From Rhabdochromatium marinum (lineage in GTDB: Bacteria; Pseudomonadota; Gammaproteobacteria; Chromatiales; Chromatiaceae), in NCBI RefSeq assembly GCF_016583795.1, contig NZ_NRRS01000003.1, positions 62,001 through 126,000 of the forward strand: a stretch of DNA of 64,000 nucleotides. The letters run 5' to 3'. A program made the translations under genes and the position numbers. Positions 17,756 to 26,643 of the stretch are shown piece by piece. Each line of letters opens with the position of its first letter. Position 1 is the stretch's first letter. Below the pieces are notes generated by a model. The model made no database searches, was not told the origin of the DNA, and saw nothing but the letters and a program-made list of their open reading frames with translations.

Positions 17756-18472
17756 CTACCGAGCCATGCCCGGCATTTTAACTGATTGGCGTTGATGCCA
17801 CCACTCCCCTCCTTCTCGAACCCATGTTTCCTTGATGTAGCGCTCAAATCTGATTGGCTGATCGAGGCTCATATCAATGATGCTATGATCAAGCAGAAAG
17901 CCGACTATCGCTACACTGTCGTTGGTGTAGTCGATTTTGATTGGCTCAATACCATACCAAGTGGCATAGGGACCAAAGCTTTTCGCAAATTCCTTTGCTG
18001 AGTGCTCTTTCCTGTATTCGGGTGTCTGGTACTGGTAGGCAGCATCGAAGTCTTTTTCAACCAATGCAGCCCAGTAGGCCTGGACTCGATCCAGCAAGGC
18101 TGCCGAGACAGGATCTGTCGGCACATTCGGTTGTGGACGCATCGCTTGCACACGCTCGCCCATCTCAACGCTCGTTTCCGCGCTTGGTCCAAAAACTGGC
18201 TCATGTGAGCTACCATCTGCTTCTGCCGTGCTGCCCGCAACCTGCCCGCTCAACACGATGCATAAGATCGCTGCCACTTGAAGTAAGGGGCCAAAAATGG
18301 TCTTAACCTGCCTGCCAGACAGCAGGCCACCAGCAGCGAAACAATGGCGGAACCCTTGCTTTGAGGGCCAGTTGTAAACTAAACCTGTATTGGCCACTTT
18401 AGCTCGAGTGCTTAGTAAAATCCCTTGATGCAGGAAAGCCTCGCGGGTCATTTTTGGATCGCTAGAAAGCAT
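17756..18472 (-). CDS. hypothetical protein, NTF2/SnoaL-like periplasmic domain
   Basis: 238 residues. A hydrophobic segment at about 61-80 (FGPLLQVAAILCIVLSGQVAG) resembles a signal sequence placed unusually far from the start, so the true start may lie further in; no better codon with a ribosome-binding site is visible. The mature part (LLDRVQAYWAALVEKDFDAAYQYQTPEYR...WVREGGEWWHQRQ) has the pattern of a small cone-shaped NTF2/SnoaL-like fold, common in periplasmic helper proteins. It lies just upstream of the secreted-protein gene on the same strand. Function unknown. Confidence 0.55.
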   Translation of the reverse strand: MLSSDPKMTREAFLHQGILLSTRAKVANTGLVYNWPSKQGFRHCFAAGGLLSGRQVKTIFGPLLQVAAILCIVLSGQVAGSTAEADGSSHEPVFGPSAETSVEMGERVQAMRPQPNVPTDPVSAALLDRVQAYWAALVEKDFDAAYQYQTPEYRKEHSAKEFAKSFGPYATWYGIEPIKIDYTNDSVAIVGFLLDHSIIDMSLDQPIRFERYIKETWVREGGEWWHQRQSVKMPGMAR

Positions 18473-18968
18473 ATTTTGATGTCAGAATTGGCGTTCGTAC
18501 TGATTGGTTTAAGTCAACTCTAGCTGCTGAACCGCCGCCTGTCAACACTATTTTACAACGCCGTAGTGGTTTTCGCAACAAGCATGCAGAGATACAACAA
18601 TGCGGCTGACTAAGTATAGGAAAACAGCAGGATCTTGTTAAGTAAAAATACGAAGGTATGCTTCGACGTGATGCCTCGCAAGCCGCAACAAGCCTCAAAG
18701 CCATGTTGCAAAAAAACAACGCAGCTGCCAAAAACCTTATAGAAAAGTTCGTGCAACGCGACACCAAAGCCATTGTACGCAACCTGGATTCAGATTGACG
18801 GACATCAATACCATTGACCTCAACCAAAAACTAACTTTGTTTCATCAACCCAAGGCAGGCCTGATGAAAAAAAACACAAAAACGAAACGGCTTTTTACCC
18901 TGCTGTTCACTTTTGGCATTTTTAAAAACCGCAAGTTGTCCTGTAGCCAGGCAGGCAAACTGATTGAG
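18473..18968. other. gene-poor A/T-rich interval
   Basis: About 500 bp between the hypothetical gene and the end of the type II secretion operon, clearly more A/T-rich than the flanks. A 46-codon plus-strand frame (18658-18798, MLRRDASQAATSLKAM...) lacks a well-spaced ribosome-binding site, and longer frames on either strand have non-coding composition. It probably holds the promoter of the minus-strand gene at 18472; I see no convincing gene or RNA. Confidence 0.4.
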
Positions 18969-19640
18969 TCAGCCCGGCCCAAAGCTTGGCCCTCGAGGTG
19001 GCAGCTTGGGCTTTAGAGCTGGTGTATCGCTGCCCCCTAACGGCGGACGTCCCACCTGCTGAGGTGAGCCCCCATCCATCCGCTGTCGGTTGGTTGACGA
19101 AGGTGGGGGCATGCGTGTAGGTGGAATGGGCGGAGGTGCATGAGCATAGTCGCGCAGCATAAACCGCCGCTCCGCGTCCTGGAAACGCAACAGCAGACTG
19201 TCTTTGCTAATGTCAGCTACTGTCCATTGTTGAATTTTATCCCCTTTTTGCAGTCGCCGAAGATCGTTTTTGGGTGGCAGGCGGACCCAGCCGAGCGATA
19301 CATCTTCACTCAGCAGCACGGCATTGAAATCAAGTCCTGCCAAAGCGCTATCATCCACCGCTTCCGGCTCCAGCTGCGGCGCTTGCTCAGCAGGGCGCGG
19401 CTCCGGTATCCGCCGATCAGGCAGGAACAGGGATCGCTCGATTACGGACGAATATTCTTCACGCGGCGGCGGCGGTGTAAGGAGATCGGCAGCATTCGGC
19501 AGCGTAGCCACGACAGGAGCCGGAGACTGAGCATCATCATCCGCGTTAAGACTAACTTTTAGGCGTTCCTCCCAGCCAACCCATTGTAAGGCTAGCACGC
19601 CAATCAGCAGGATGCCGACGCCGCCAAACCAGATTCTCAT
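18969..19640 (-). CDS. type II secretion protein GspN/GspC-like
   Basis: 223 residues: a membrane helix (about 4-20), a Pro-rich stretch (LTPPPPREEYSSVIERSLFLPDRR), then a homology-region-like beta domain (LDFNAVLLSEDVSLGWVRLP...KGDKIQQWTVADISKDSLLLRF) and a Pro/Gly-rich tail. The periplasmic domain in GspC/PilP-type proteins contacts the secretin. It is the last gene of the gspG-N run, 43 bp after gspM. XpsN/GspN naming fits the position in this subtype; a GspC-type role is equally possible. Confidence 0.7.
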   Translation of the reverse strand: MRIWFGGVGILLIGVLALQWVGWEERLKVSLNADDDAQSPAPVVATLPNAADLLTPPPPREEYSSVIERSLFLPDRRIPEPRPAEQAPQLEPEAVDDSALAGLDFNAVLLSEDVSLGWVRLPPKNDLRRLQKGDKIQQWTVADISKDSLLLRFQDAERRFMLRDYAHAPPPIPPTRMPPPSSTNRQRMDGGSPQQVGRPPLGGSDTPALKPKLPPRGPSFGPG

Positions 19641-19683
19641 GCGTAGAATTCACTGGAGGGGTACTCGAGCACGGCAATTGATT

Positions 19684-20304
19684 TCATACTCCACCTTTTA
19701 TATAGCCAAAGATGTCCAGCCGTACGGTAAGCTCGTCGCGCTCACGTGGCGGCCTTTGTGGATTGCCTCTAGCTGCCCGCGCCTGGTTAACTGGGGACAA
19801 TGGAACATTCGATGCGGCGCTGCGCAGGGACATCTGGTCAATAAACAAAAACGGGCGAGCCGCCTCAATGCTAAACAGAATATCACGAAGGGATTGAGTT
19901 GACCCCTGAAACTGCACCCGAACGCGAATACGTGGAGGCTTTTCGTTGGCATCAACTGGCAAGATCTGAGTGCTCACTGGTCTGGCGCTAGCAGTACGGA
20001 TGATGTCCTGCACCTGGCCTTGCAGTTCAGCTCCGGCAAGCGCGGGTGTCTTTGCAGCAAAATAGAAGGCCTTAGTATCGTCGCGCTTACGAACCTGTTC
20101 TAGCTCTGCGCGCAGACTTGGCAATGTTGCAACAATACGTTGATATTGAACAATTTGCCTACCCGAGCGGTCGATATGTAAGTTTAAATCTGCCATGCGC
20201 TGCCACCAGGGGACAAACACAGCAAGAACGATGCCGAGCAAAATAGCGGCAGGCAATCCCCAAACAAGCAAACAACGACGATTCTTCGGAATGCGGTGCG
20301 TCAT
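19684..20304 (-). CDS. gspM: type II secretion protein GspM (T2SSM-b type)
   Basis: 206 residues with one N-terminal membrane helix (LLVWGLPAAILLGIVLAVFVPWW), a coiled coil and a ferredoxin-like periplasmic domain (PVSTQILPVDANEKPPRIRVRVQFQGSTQSLRDILFSIEAARPFLFIDQM). This is the PilO-like GspM of the inner-membrane platform that pairs with GspL. The ATG overlaps the gspL stop (ATGA). Confidence 0.82.
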   Translation of the reverse strand: MTHRIPKNRRCLLVWGLPAAILLGIVLAVFVPWWQRMADLNLHIDRSGRQIVQYQRIVATLPSLRAELEQVRKRDDTKAFYFAAKTPALAGAELQGQVQDIIRTASARPVSTQILPVDANEKPPRIRVRVQFQGSTQSLRDILFSIEAARPFLFIDQMSLRSAASNVPLSPVNQARAARGNPQRPPRERDELTVRLDIFGYIKGGV

Positions 20305-21401
20305 GCTGGAGGTCTTCGGTAGCGCAAGGCAATATGAAAGCGCTCTTTGCCAGTATTTGACACTTGCATTACAGGTGAGCGGAAGCTGACATTGGTAATT
20401 CCTGGTGCCTGCTCCAGCACGTTCAGCAACTCAGTGGCCTGATCTGACTCGCCACGAATATCGACTTCGTCATTGCTGAAGTTGATGGTCTGCACCCAAG
20501 TGTGATCTGGAAGGCGATCAGTAAGTTCGCGCAGCAGGTCAATCATGCGTGGCTGCGTGGCTTTACGATCCAGCACCGCGACGCTGCCAGCACGGGCTAA
20601 CTCAAGCTCCTCCCGAAGAGCTGGTACCTGCTCAGCTTCAATCCGCACGCCCCTAAGTGCGTGGTTAAGTTGTTCAAGCTCACGGTTCTTTTGCCACAAT
20701 GGTGTAAACATCACCGCAGCTATCAGCCCCAGCACAACAAGCATTAAAACGCTGTTGACGAGCAACCCAAAATTGCCCCGGCGAGGACGCGCTTCGGGAG
20801 GTAGCAAATTAGCGCCATCCCAAGCTCCCTGCCAAGTCAGTCGCGCGGGCGTTGAACCAAACCGATGCAATCGCTCTAGCCAGGGGGTCACCTGCTCCCG
20901 AGGGCAGATGGCAAGCCTGGCCTCAAGTAAGCTGCTGCCGCGCGCCTGCCCATCAATGCCCATCACGTCATAGTAGACACGTTGAACATCGAAGGGCGTG
21001 AGACGGTTAATTTCATAGCCGGCAACCTGGCGTAAGTTGTTTTTGACTTGAACAGGTAGCCTGACCGAACGGATGAGCACATTAGGCGCCGGTAACTCAA
21101 CGATAGTTTCGCGCCAGCCTTTGCGCGGTTTAGGAACTAGAGTATCGAGCGTTGCATCAGCTTGTGCGGCAAGCCTGGTAATGGGAGTACGATCATGCCC
21201 CAACTGACACAACAATAGAGCCTCGTCATGTCCCAGCAGGCTAACAACTAAGGTAGGAGCCTGGCGCTGCATGAGCCAATGTTGTACGCGGTTTGGTAGA
21301 CAGTCAAAAAATACTTGCCACCAGCGGCCAAGCAAAAGACCTATGGAGGTATCACTCAGGCTTGGTAAGCGCAAGAAGGTTAAGCGGTTAGAGATACTCA
21401 T
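20301..21401 (-). CDS. gspL: type II secretion protein GspL (PilM/PilN-like)
   Basis: 366 residues. A cytoplasmic actin-like region (VELPAPNVLIRSVRLPVQVKNNLRQVAGYEINRLTPFD split over 100-140, as in PilM/GspL) is followed by a membrane helix (FGLLVNSVLMLVVLGLIAAV) and a PilN-like periplasmic domain (RELTDRLPDHTWVQTINFSNDEVDIRGES). It recruits the secretion ATPase to the inner-membrane platform. ATG 21401 is preferred over an in-frame TTG at 21410. Confidence 0.83.
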   Translation of the reverse strand: MSISNRLTFLRLPSLSDTSIGLLLGRWWQVFFDCLPNRVQHWLMQRQAPTLVVSLLGHDEALLLCQLGHDRTPITRLAAQADATLDTLVPKPRKGWRETIVELPAPNVLIRSVRLPVQVKNNLRQVAGYEINRLTPFDVQRVYYDVMGIDGQARGSSLLEARLAICPREQVTPWLERLHRFGSTPARLTWQGAWDGANLLPPEARPRRGNFGLLVNSVLMLVVLGLIAAVMFTPLWQKNRELEQLNHALRGVRIEAEQVPALREELELARAGSVAVLDRKATQPRMIDLLRELTDRLPDHTWVQTINFSNDEVDIRGESDQATELLNVLEQAPGITNVSFRSPVMQVSNTGKERFHIALRYRRPPA

Positions 21402-21457
21402 GAATTTCAAATAAAATTCAAATTAGATCAACATTTCAAGGTAAAAAAATCATAAAA

Positions 21458-22450
21458 CTACTGAACTTCCGGTGCTACATTTGGAGTAACTACCATCAAG
21501 GCTTCACGGCGCCAGATAATATCAAACGGTGGTGTATCCCTGAGTGCAACTCGTGCCAATGTTTCGATAACGCGCCCGAACCCATCATCTGACAGGGATG
21601 TGACACGGATGCGGTAAAAAGGTCCTCCACGATCACTCGTTTGTGACCGTTTAGCCCCGGGTATCTGTGCTTGATTACGCTCGGCAACTAACAATTCAGC
21701 ATCCTCAATAGCCAAGTTCTTCATTGCAGCCAGCGCACGTGCCGAAGCAAACTGTGGCGCGAAAGCAACTGACCGGCCACTGTCTGGGTTCGAACCGCCA
21801 AACACAGGACCTGAAGATCTGCCTCCAGATCCACCACCGACACCAACACGCAGATCGGGCTCTAATTCGCGAAACAACGTCTGAGTCATACCACGCACTT
21901 GTAAAAGCTCGTCAAGGCTTTCAAAGTTTTGATCGGCGGCACCATAGCTATAACCATCAGCTCGGTAATCATCGTCCTCAGCACCATTCAAGCTGGTGAA
22001 TTGGTCTGTATCACGCCAGTCGAGGACCGCGCCAACCAGGGTATCAACATCCTCCGGCGGCGCATCGGCCAGTTCCAGTAAAGTTGTAAATTGGTCACCA
22101 CTGATCTGGTTAAGGTCAATTCGCGATGCCTCATTGAAAATGCAGACCTCAATATCTCTCCCACCAAGCTGAATATTATGTGCTGCCCCGTCCGGCAACC
22201 ACAGCCACTCTGCTTCAGCGAATTGGATAGGCTGTGACAGCAGATTGAAAACGGCTAAATGCACGGCACCATCAGCAAGAGCCCGAAAGCGTGCGTTATC
22301 GAGCTGGTTCTGCGTCAGCGCATTCTGACTGCGTTGGGTCATGGTAAGACTCAAGGCCATAATAGTCAGCAAGGACAGGACCCAGAGCACCAATACTAGG
22401 GCAATCCCATTCTGCGCCAACCGGTTTGCCATGTGTCTAGGTAGTGTCAT
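21458..22450 (-). CDS. gspK: type II secretion minor pseudopilin GspK
   Basis: 330 residues: a prepilin-like leader (NGIALVLVLWVLSLLTIMAL) lacking the Glu5 of other pseudopilins, as is normal for GspK. The large globular domain holds SRIDLNQISGDQFTTLLE, typical of the helix-hairpin insertion, and a Gly/Ser-rich insert (VGVGGGSGGRSSG). GspK caps the pseudopilus tip with GspI and GspJ. The start overlaps the gspJ stop (ATGA). Confidence 0.88.
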   Translation of the reverse strand: MTLPRHMANRLAQNGIALVLVLWVLSLLTIMALSLTMTQRSQNALTQNQLDNARFRALADGAVHLAVFNLLSQPIQFAEAEWLWLPDGAAHNIQLGGRDIEVCIFNEASRIDLNQISGDQFTTLLELADAPPEDVDTLVGAVLDWRDTDQFTSLNGAEDDDYRADGYSYGAADQNFESLDELLQVRGMTQTLFRELEPDLRVGVGGGSGGRSSGPVFGGSNPDSGRSVAFAPQFASARALAAMKNLAIEDAELLVAERNQAQIPGAKRSQTSDRGGPFYRIRVTSLSDDGFGRVIETLARVALRDTPPFDIIWRREALMVVTPNVAPEVQ

Positions 22451-23208
22451 CAGCGCCCCTCTACCAAAACACCGGGTCCCGGTAGCGATATCAAGGCGAC
22501 CGGCCAGTTTTGCTCGGGTGTGCTCAGATCAAGGCGCACTCGATAGGGTAGTTCGCTTTGGTCAAGCCATTCGTCGTACCAGCCTGGAACCTGTTCCCCG
22601 CGCTGGAGACCATAATATGACATGACGAAGTGACCCACCTGCGGCAACAACAGGGTTCGCCCTTGAGCACCAGCGGCGAGGTCACGGTCCAACGCATCGC
22701 CATTGGAACCGAAGTTGGAGGCCTCTGTTAGCGGCTGCCAGGCTGGAGCATTGTCTGTGCCGTTAAGCACATCGGGGTGTAACAGCCAACGCGTCAGGAC
22801 GAGGCGTTTTGTATTATCGCCAGTATCTTCAAGCGTCAGACGCAATATGTATAGTCCAGGCACTCCCACATGGCTTGATAGTGGCGCAACGAATTCAAGT
22901 TGATCAGTTTGACCCGAGAAAACTAGGAACTTCTGTCCCTCAACCCTAAGTTCAACCTTGCGCACCTGCCGCAGACTACGCTCAATAAAATTGCGCGCCA
23001 GACGCAGGTCGGCCAGCCGCTCGGAGACGGTTTCGACGCTCTCCCAAGCACGCGATCCCAGGCGCAAGCCGGAGAAAAGCAACAGGGTGATGACGCTCAA
23101 AATCACCAGCGCGATCAGCAATTCAACCAGCGTAAAGCCATGCACGCCAGCCCGAGCTTGAGCGGCTCCCTGGGCTTGCGGAGCCGGTTGGCTGTCAGAT
23201 GTGCGCAC
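22450..23208 (-). CDS. gspJ: type II secretion minor pseudopilin GspJ
   Basis: 252 residues with the prepilin peptidase site HGFTLVELLIALVILSV (Glu5 present) after a 23-residue basic/polar leader from a GTG start, and the GspJ globular domain (SGLRLGSRAWESVE, YGLQRGEQVPGWYDEWLDQ). Part of the pseudopilus tip complex. Upstream gspI ends 26 bp before. Confidence 0.87.
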   Translation of the reverse strand: MRTSDSQPAPQAQGAAQARAGVHGFTLVELLIALVILSVITLLLFSGLRLGSRAWESVETVSERLADLRLARNFIERSLRQVRKVELRVEGQKFLVFSGQTDQLEFVAPLSSHVGVPGLYILRLTLEDTGDNTKRLVLTRWLLHPDVLNGTDNAPAWQPLTEASNFGSNGDALDRDLAAGAQGRTLLLPQVGHFVMSYYGLQRGEQVPGWYDEWLDQSELPYRVRLDLSTPEQNWPVALISLPGPGVLVEGR

Positions 23209-23234
23209 TCAGGTTATCCCAGTTGCTCGGTTTC

Positions 23235-23657
23235 TCAGTTGATCTCACCCAGGCGCAAGGTCTGTAACTCCACGCGACGCCCGTGCCCAGCCCCTGTACC
23301 GGGCCAACTGGCAACTGCGCGAACCAGATAAGCTTGCAGCACTGGATTATCTGCGGCCCAAATAGGCGGCGGAAAGGCTTCAATATTGACCACCCAATCA
23401 ATACCGTCCTCCGGCTCCCCACTATAGACCCCTTCGACCAGCGGAATATCCACGCCAACGGCGTTAAGCCGCGCCTCGGCCACTGCTGCTGCCCGCGAGT
23501 AATCGCTGCTGAGTGCTGTGGCGTTCATGCTGCGGGAGAAGATCTGCATCAGCACGCCCAGCGAGAGCGCTAAAATCGCAAAAGCCACCATGACTTCCAG
23601 CAGGGAAAAGCCGCGCTGGAGCCTTGACGACTCCGCAGATGTCCGCATGTCAGTCAT
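23235..23657 (-). CDS. gspI: type II secretion minor pseudopilin GspI
   Basis: Prepilin site RGFSLLEVMVAFAILALSLG with Glu5, then a short globular domain (ARLNAVGVDIPLVEGVYSGE), about 140 residues. ATG 23657 overlaps the end of gspH by eight bases; ATG 23648 and an in-frame start at 23672 are alternatives. GspI nucleates the K-I-J tip complex. Confidence 0.86.
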   Translation of the reverse strand: MTDMRTSAESSRLQRGFSLLEVMVAFAILALSLGVLMQIFSRSMNATALSSDYSRAAAVAEARLNAVGVDIPLVEGVYSGEPEDGIDWVVNIEAFPPPIWAADNPVLQAYLVRAVASWPGTGAGHGRRVELQTLRLGEIN

Positions 23658-24141
23658 TCTCCCAGTCTGCAATCAGGATGCGTCCGGTCAGCCAGTTCAC
23701 CCCGACCTGATAGCCGCTGTCACCGCGCGACAGGATCACGCGCCCCCCGGTTGAGCTGCCGTCCGGGAAAAATCGAATGCCACCCTGTTGATCGCTTAGC
23801 ATTTCCCGCTCGGCCGCCACCAGTTGGAGTTTGAGACCATCCGGCAGGCGACCGTCGCGCTGTGTGCCCGCAATCTGATAGCGCTTGGTATCGATATTGA
23901 GCACCCAGGCCTGATCCTGTCCGGAACTGATCGCCCGCTCACGCGTGACACGCAGGGCGCCGGCCGTGCGACGCGCGGCTGCCTTGAGTTCCACACCCGG
24001 CAGCGCCGCCGAAATCAGCGGCGGGGTCAGCGACATCATGAGCCCGGCAATGGCCAACACGACCAACAACTCCACCAGGGTAAAGCCGCGCCCGCGAAAC
24101 ACAGCGAATCGAGACGGCATGCCGCCTAGCCTGCCTGTCAC
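23650..24141 (-). CDS. gspH: type II secretion minor pseudopilin GspH
   Basis: 163 residues from a GTG overlapping the gspG stop; ATG 24120 gives a shorter, more usual leader. Prepilin site RGFTLVELLVVLAIAGLM, followed by a beta domain with the GspH pattern RRTAGALRVTRERAISSGQDQ and GGIRFFPDGSSTGGRVILSR split across the C-terminal half. It joins the major pseudopilin to the tip complex. Confidence 0.86.
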   Translation of the reverse strand: MTGRLGGMPSRFAVFRGRGFTLVELLVVLAIAGLMMSLTPPLISAALPGVELKAAARRTAGALRVTRERAISSGQDQAWVLNIDTKRYQIAGTQRDGRLPDGLKLQLVAAEREMLSDQQGGIRFFPDGSSTGGRVILSRGDSGYQVGVNWLTGRILIADWEND

Positions 24142-24575
24142 TCCCAGTTCTTCACGTCCTGATTGTCACCCTCACCCCCTTCCTGGCCATCAGCCCCCAG
24201 GGCGACGATATCGAAAGGACCATGCTCACCCGGCGAGCGGTACTGATAGTCATTGCCCCAGGGGTCCTTGGGCACCGAGGCCTTTTTCAGATAGGGGCCG
24301 TTCCAGTTGGGCAAGTTGCCCGGATCCTTGACCAGAGCCTCCAGCCCCTCAGCCGTGCTGGGGTAACGGCCCAGCTCAAGACGGTAGAGATCAAGCGTGG
24401 CGGACAGATCCTCGATCTGCAATCTGGCTGTCTTGGTCTTAGAGCTGCCAAGAAATTTCATCACCTGCGGCCCGACCAGACCGGCCAGCAGGCCGAGAAT
24501 GGCGAGCACCACCAACAGCTCCACCAGGGTAAAGCCGCGACCCCAGCGGCGAGGTGCGCGTCTAACATGACTCAT
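24138..24575 (-). CDS. gspG: type II secretion major pseudopilin GspG
   Basis: 145 residues; prepilin peptidase site RGFTLVELLVVLAILGLLAG and the calcium-binding C-terminal region typical of GspG (GPYLKKASVPKDPWGNDYQY, HGPFDIVALGADGQEGGEG). First gene of the minus-strand run gspG-H-I-J-K-L-M-N with overlapping or tightly spaced genes, so one operon. The secretin, ATPase and GspF genes are not in the window. Divergent from cheV. Confidence 0.92.
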   Translation of the reverse strand: MSHVRRAPRRWGRGFTLVELLVVLAILGLLAGLVGPQVMKFLGSSKTKTARLQIEDLSATLDLYRLELGRYPSTAEGLEALVKDPGNLPNWNGPYLKKASVPKDPWGNDYQYRSPGEHGPFDIVALGADGQEGGEGDNQDVKNWE

Positions 24576-24719
24576 AATGAATCCTCAAGTATTGCTTGCA
24601 CATGGAAAAGCGTTATTGTAACCCAAGCGGTGAGACGCGCGGCAGCATCGACCGCGCCTGCATCGCCCGGCAACTCGTTTACAACCCGTTCCCAACCCGT
24701 AACTCTGTACGTGATCGTC

Positions 24720-25643
24720 ATGGCTCAATCTCAAAACGGCTCTTCCGTTGAAAGCAACCGCGTCGCCGGCACCCGATTGGAACTCCTGCTGTTCCGGCTC
24801 GACCATCCGCAACTGTACGGAATTAACGTGTTTAAGGTCCAAGAAGTTGTGCCTGCGCAAACCCTGACCAAAATGGCCGGCTCGCATCCGCTGGTACTGG
24901 GGATCGCAACCCTGCGCGGTCATACCATGCCGGTTCTGGATCTGTCACTGGCCATGAAACTTCCAGCGCTGCAAGCGCCGGAAAAGGGACACATTATCAT
25001 CACAGAATACAATCGTTCCGTGCACGGCTTTTTGATCCGCCGGGTCGAGCGCATCATCCACACCCAATGGGATCAGGTCCAGCAGCTGCCCAGCAAACTC
25101 GGCCGCGACACCTACGCCACTGCTGTAACTCTGGTGGATAACGAACTGATTCAGATCCTGGATGTAGAAAAAGTGCTTGACCAGGTTGTGCAAGCCAGCA
25201 CCATTGTGTCCGATCCGCTGCTATTGGAAACAGTCGCCCAGGGGTGCCGGGTGCTGGTCATTGATGACTCCTCGGTGGCGCGCAATCAGATCCGACGTGC
25301 CCTGGAACAGCTTGGCATTGAGTGCACCCTGGTCAACGACGGGCGCTTGGCACTGGAGTTAATCGAGCAGATGATTGCGGACGGCATTAACATTGCCGAA
25401 CACTTTTTAATGGTAATCTCAGACATCGAAATGCCAGAGATGGATGGCTACGAACTCACCACAAAAATCCGCGCCAATCCGCGTACCAACGGCATCTATA
25501 TTCTGCTGCACTCATCCATCAGCGGTGTTTTCAATGTCGATATGATCAAACGCACCGGGGCCAATAAGTTTATCCAGAAATACCATCCTGATGACTTAGC
25601 GCGCGCGGTACTTGAACACATTAAGGCACGGGGTGGCAGCTGA
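24720..25643 (+). CDS. cheV: chemotaxis coupling protein CheV
   Basis: 307 residues from ATG 24720: a CheW-like domain (about 18-160; LLLFRLDHPQLYGINVFKVQ, LGIATLRGHTMPVLDL) joined to a receiver domain (176-305) with Asp235 in VISDIEMPEMDGY. CheV links chemoreceptors to CheA and its phosphorylation tunes adaptation. The upstream open frame lacks homology, so the start near the CheW domain is chosen. No cheA or che operon adjoins; its neighbour is a convergent ParA-type ATPase. Confidence 0.9.
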   Translation: MAQSQNGSSVESNRVAGTRLELLLFRLDHPQLYGINVFKVQEVVPAQTLTKMAGSHPLVLGIATLRGHTMPVLDLSLAMKLPALQAPEKGHIIITEYNRSVHGFLIRRVERIIHTQWDQVQQLPSKLGRDTYATAVTLVDNELIQILDVEKVLDQVVQASTIVSDPLLLETVAQGCRVLVIDDSSVARNQIRRALEQLGIECTLVNDGRLALELIEQMIADGINIAEHFLMVISDIEMPEMDGYELTTKIRANPRTNGIYILLHSSISGVFNVDMIKRTGANKFIQKYHPDDLARAVLEHIKARGGS

Positions 25644-25662
25644 AACCATCAAGCGTCCGTAT

Positions 25663-26481
25663 TCAGCTTACCGCTGGTGGATATATTCGTGACGGCGCCA
25701 CCGGCGAGTTAGGCGATTCACGTCGCAGGGTTTCGAGCAGGTCGGTATAAGCCACCACCGCCCGCGAACGCGGATCAAAAAAAGCCGGCGGCACACCGGA
25801 ACGGCTGGCATCTCGCAAACGATTGTCCGCTGGTATATGGCCTTTCCACAGGTGGGCATCGTACATTCGACGCAACTCCGCCAGGCTGTCAATGGATGAG
25901 CGCGAACGCGGATCGAAGTAGGTTGGCACAATGGTATGACGCAACGGACTCTGGCGTACTCGCAGCACCATGTCCATGGTCCGCATCATGCGCTCAAGCC
26001 CCTTAAGGGCCAGAAATTCCGTCTGCACCGGTATAATTAGCCTGTCACAAGCCGCCAGGGCATTGATCAGCAAAATACCGAGTACAGGTGGACAGTCGAT
26101 CAGAATGTAGTCGTAACTGCCCTCCAGGGCAGGAAAAGCACGCTTAAGCACCAAGCCCAGCCCATTGAGTCGCCCGGACTGGCGATCGAGTCCGGCCAGG
26201 GCCGTCGTGGCCGGAATCAAATCCAGGCGCGGGGTGTTGGTCGAAAAGATCAGCTGACGGATATCAATGGTGCGGCGCTCGGTTGTCGCCAAAAACAAGT
26301 CATAGCAGCTCAATTCGAGCTGATCCGGATCATAGCCGAAATAGGCCGACAGCGATGCATGTGCATCAATATCGACCATCAAGGTCCGAAACCCCCAAGC
26401 CGCCAGCAGTCCGCCAAGCGACACGGCCGTCGTGGTCTTGCCAACCCCGCCTTTCAGGTTGGCAACAGTCCAAATTTCCAT
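25663..26481 (-). CDS. ParA/MinD-type ATPase, possibly chemotaxis-array positioning (ParC-like)
   Basis: 272 residues of the deviant-Walker ParA family: NLKGGVGKTTTAVSLGGLLA (Walker A with signature lysine), MVDIDAHASLSAYFG (A'), YDYILIDCPP (Walker B). There is no N-terminal DNA-binding domain and no parB nearby, which argues against plasmid or chromosome partition. Orphan ParA proteins next to chemotaxis genes (ParC of Vibrio/Pseudomonas) position the chemoreceptor array; the convergent cheV (19 bp between stops) supports that reading. It could also serve another cargo. Confidence 0.8.
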   Translation of the reverse strand: MEIWTVANLKGGVGKTTTAVSLGGLLAAWGFRTLMVDIDAHASLSAYFGYDPDQLELSCYDLFLATTERRTIDIRQLIFSTNTPRLDLIPATTALAGLDRQSGRLNGLGLVLKRAFPALEGSYDYILIDCPPVLGILLINALAACDRLIIPVQTEFLALKGLERMMRTMDMVLRVRQSPLRHTIVPTYFDPRSRSSIDSLAELRRMYDAHLWKGHIPADNRLRDASRSGVPPAFFDPRSRAVVAYTDLLETLRRESPNSPVAPSRIYPPAVS

Positions 26482-26643
26482 TGAACCTCCAGAATCATCA
26501 ACCGCTTTTGCTCACCGAGGTCCGGGCGCAGTCGAAACGCGTGCGGATATCCATGTGGCTCATCACAAATAAAGCCAATCATCTGCATGCTAAACTTTGT
26601 CTTTTTGCGAATATAAAACACAATTGTCATGCTAAGATTTAGC

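Noticed and set aside
18658-18798. 46-codon plus-strand frame in the A/T-rich gap
   Set aside because: Ribosome-binding site is too close to the ATG and I see no family similarity; kept only as a remark.
18462-18827. 121-codon minus-strand frame over the same gap
   Set aside because: Cys/Arg/Ser-rich, non-coding-like composition and overlap with the start of the real downstream gene.
25663-26481. Chromosome or plasmid partition ATPase
   Set aside because: No parB, no parS-like repeats and no replication gene adjacent; the cheV neighbour favours another cargo.
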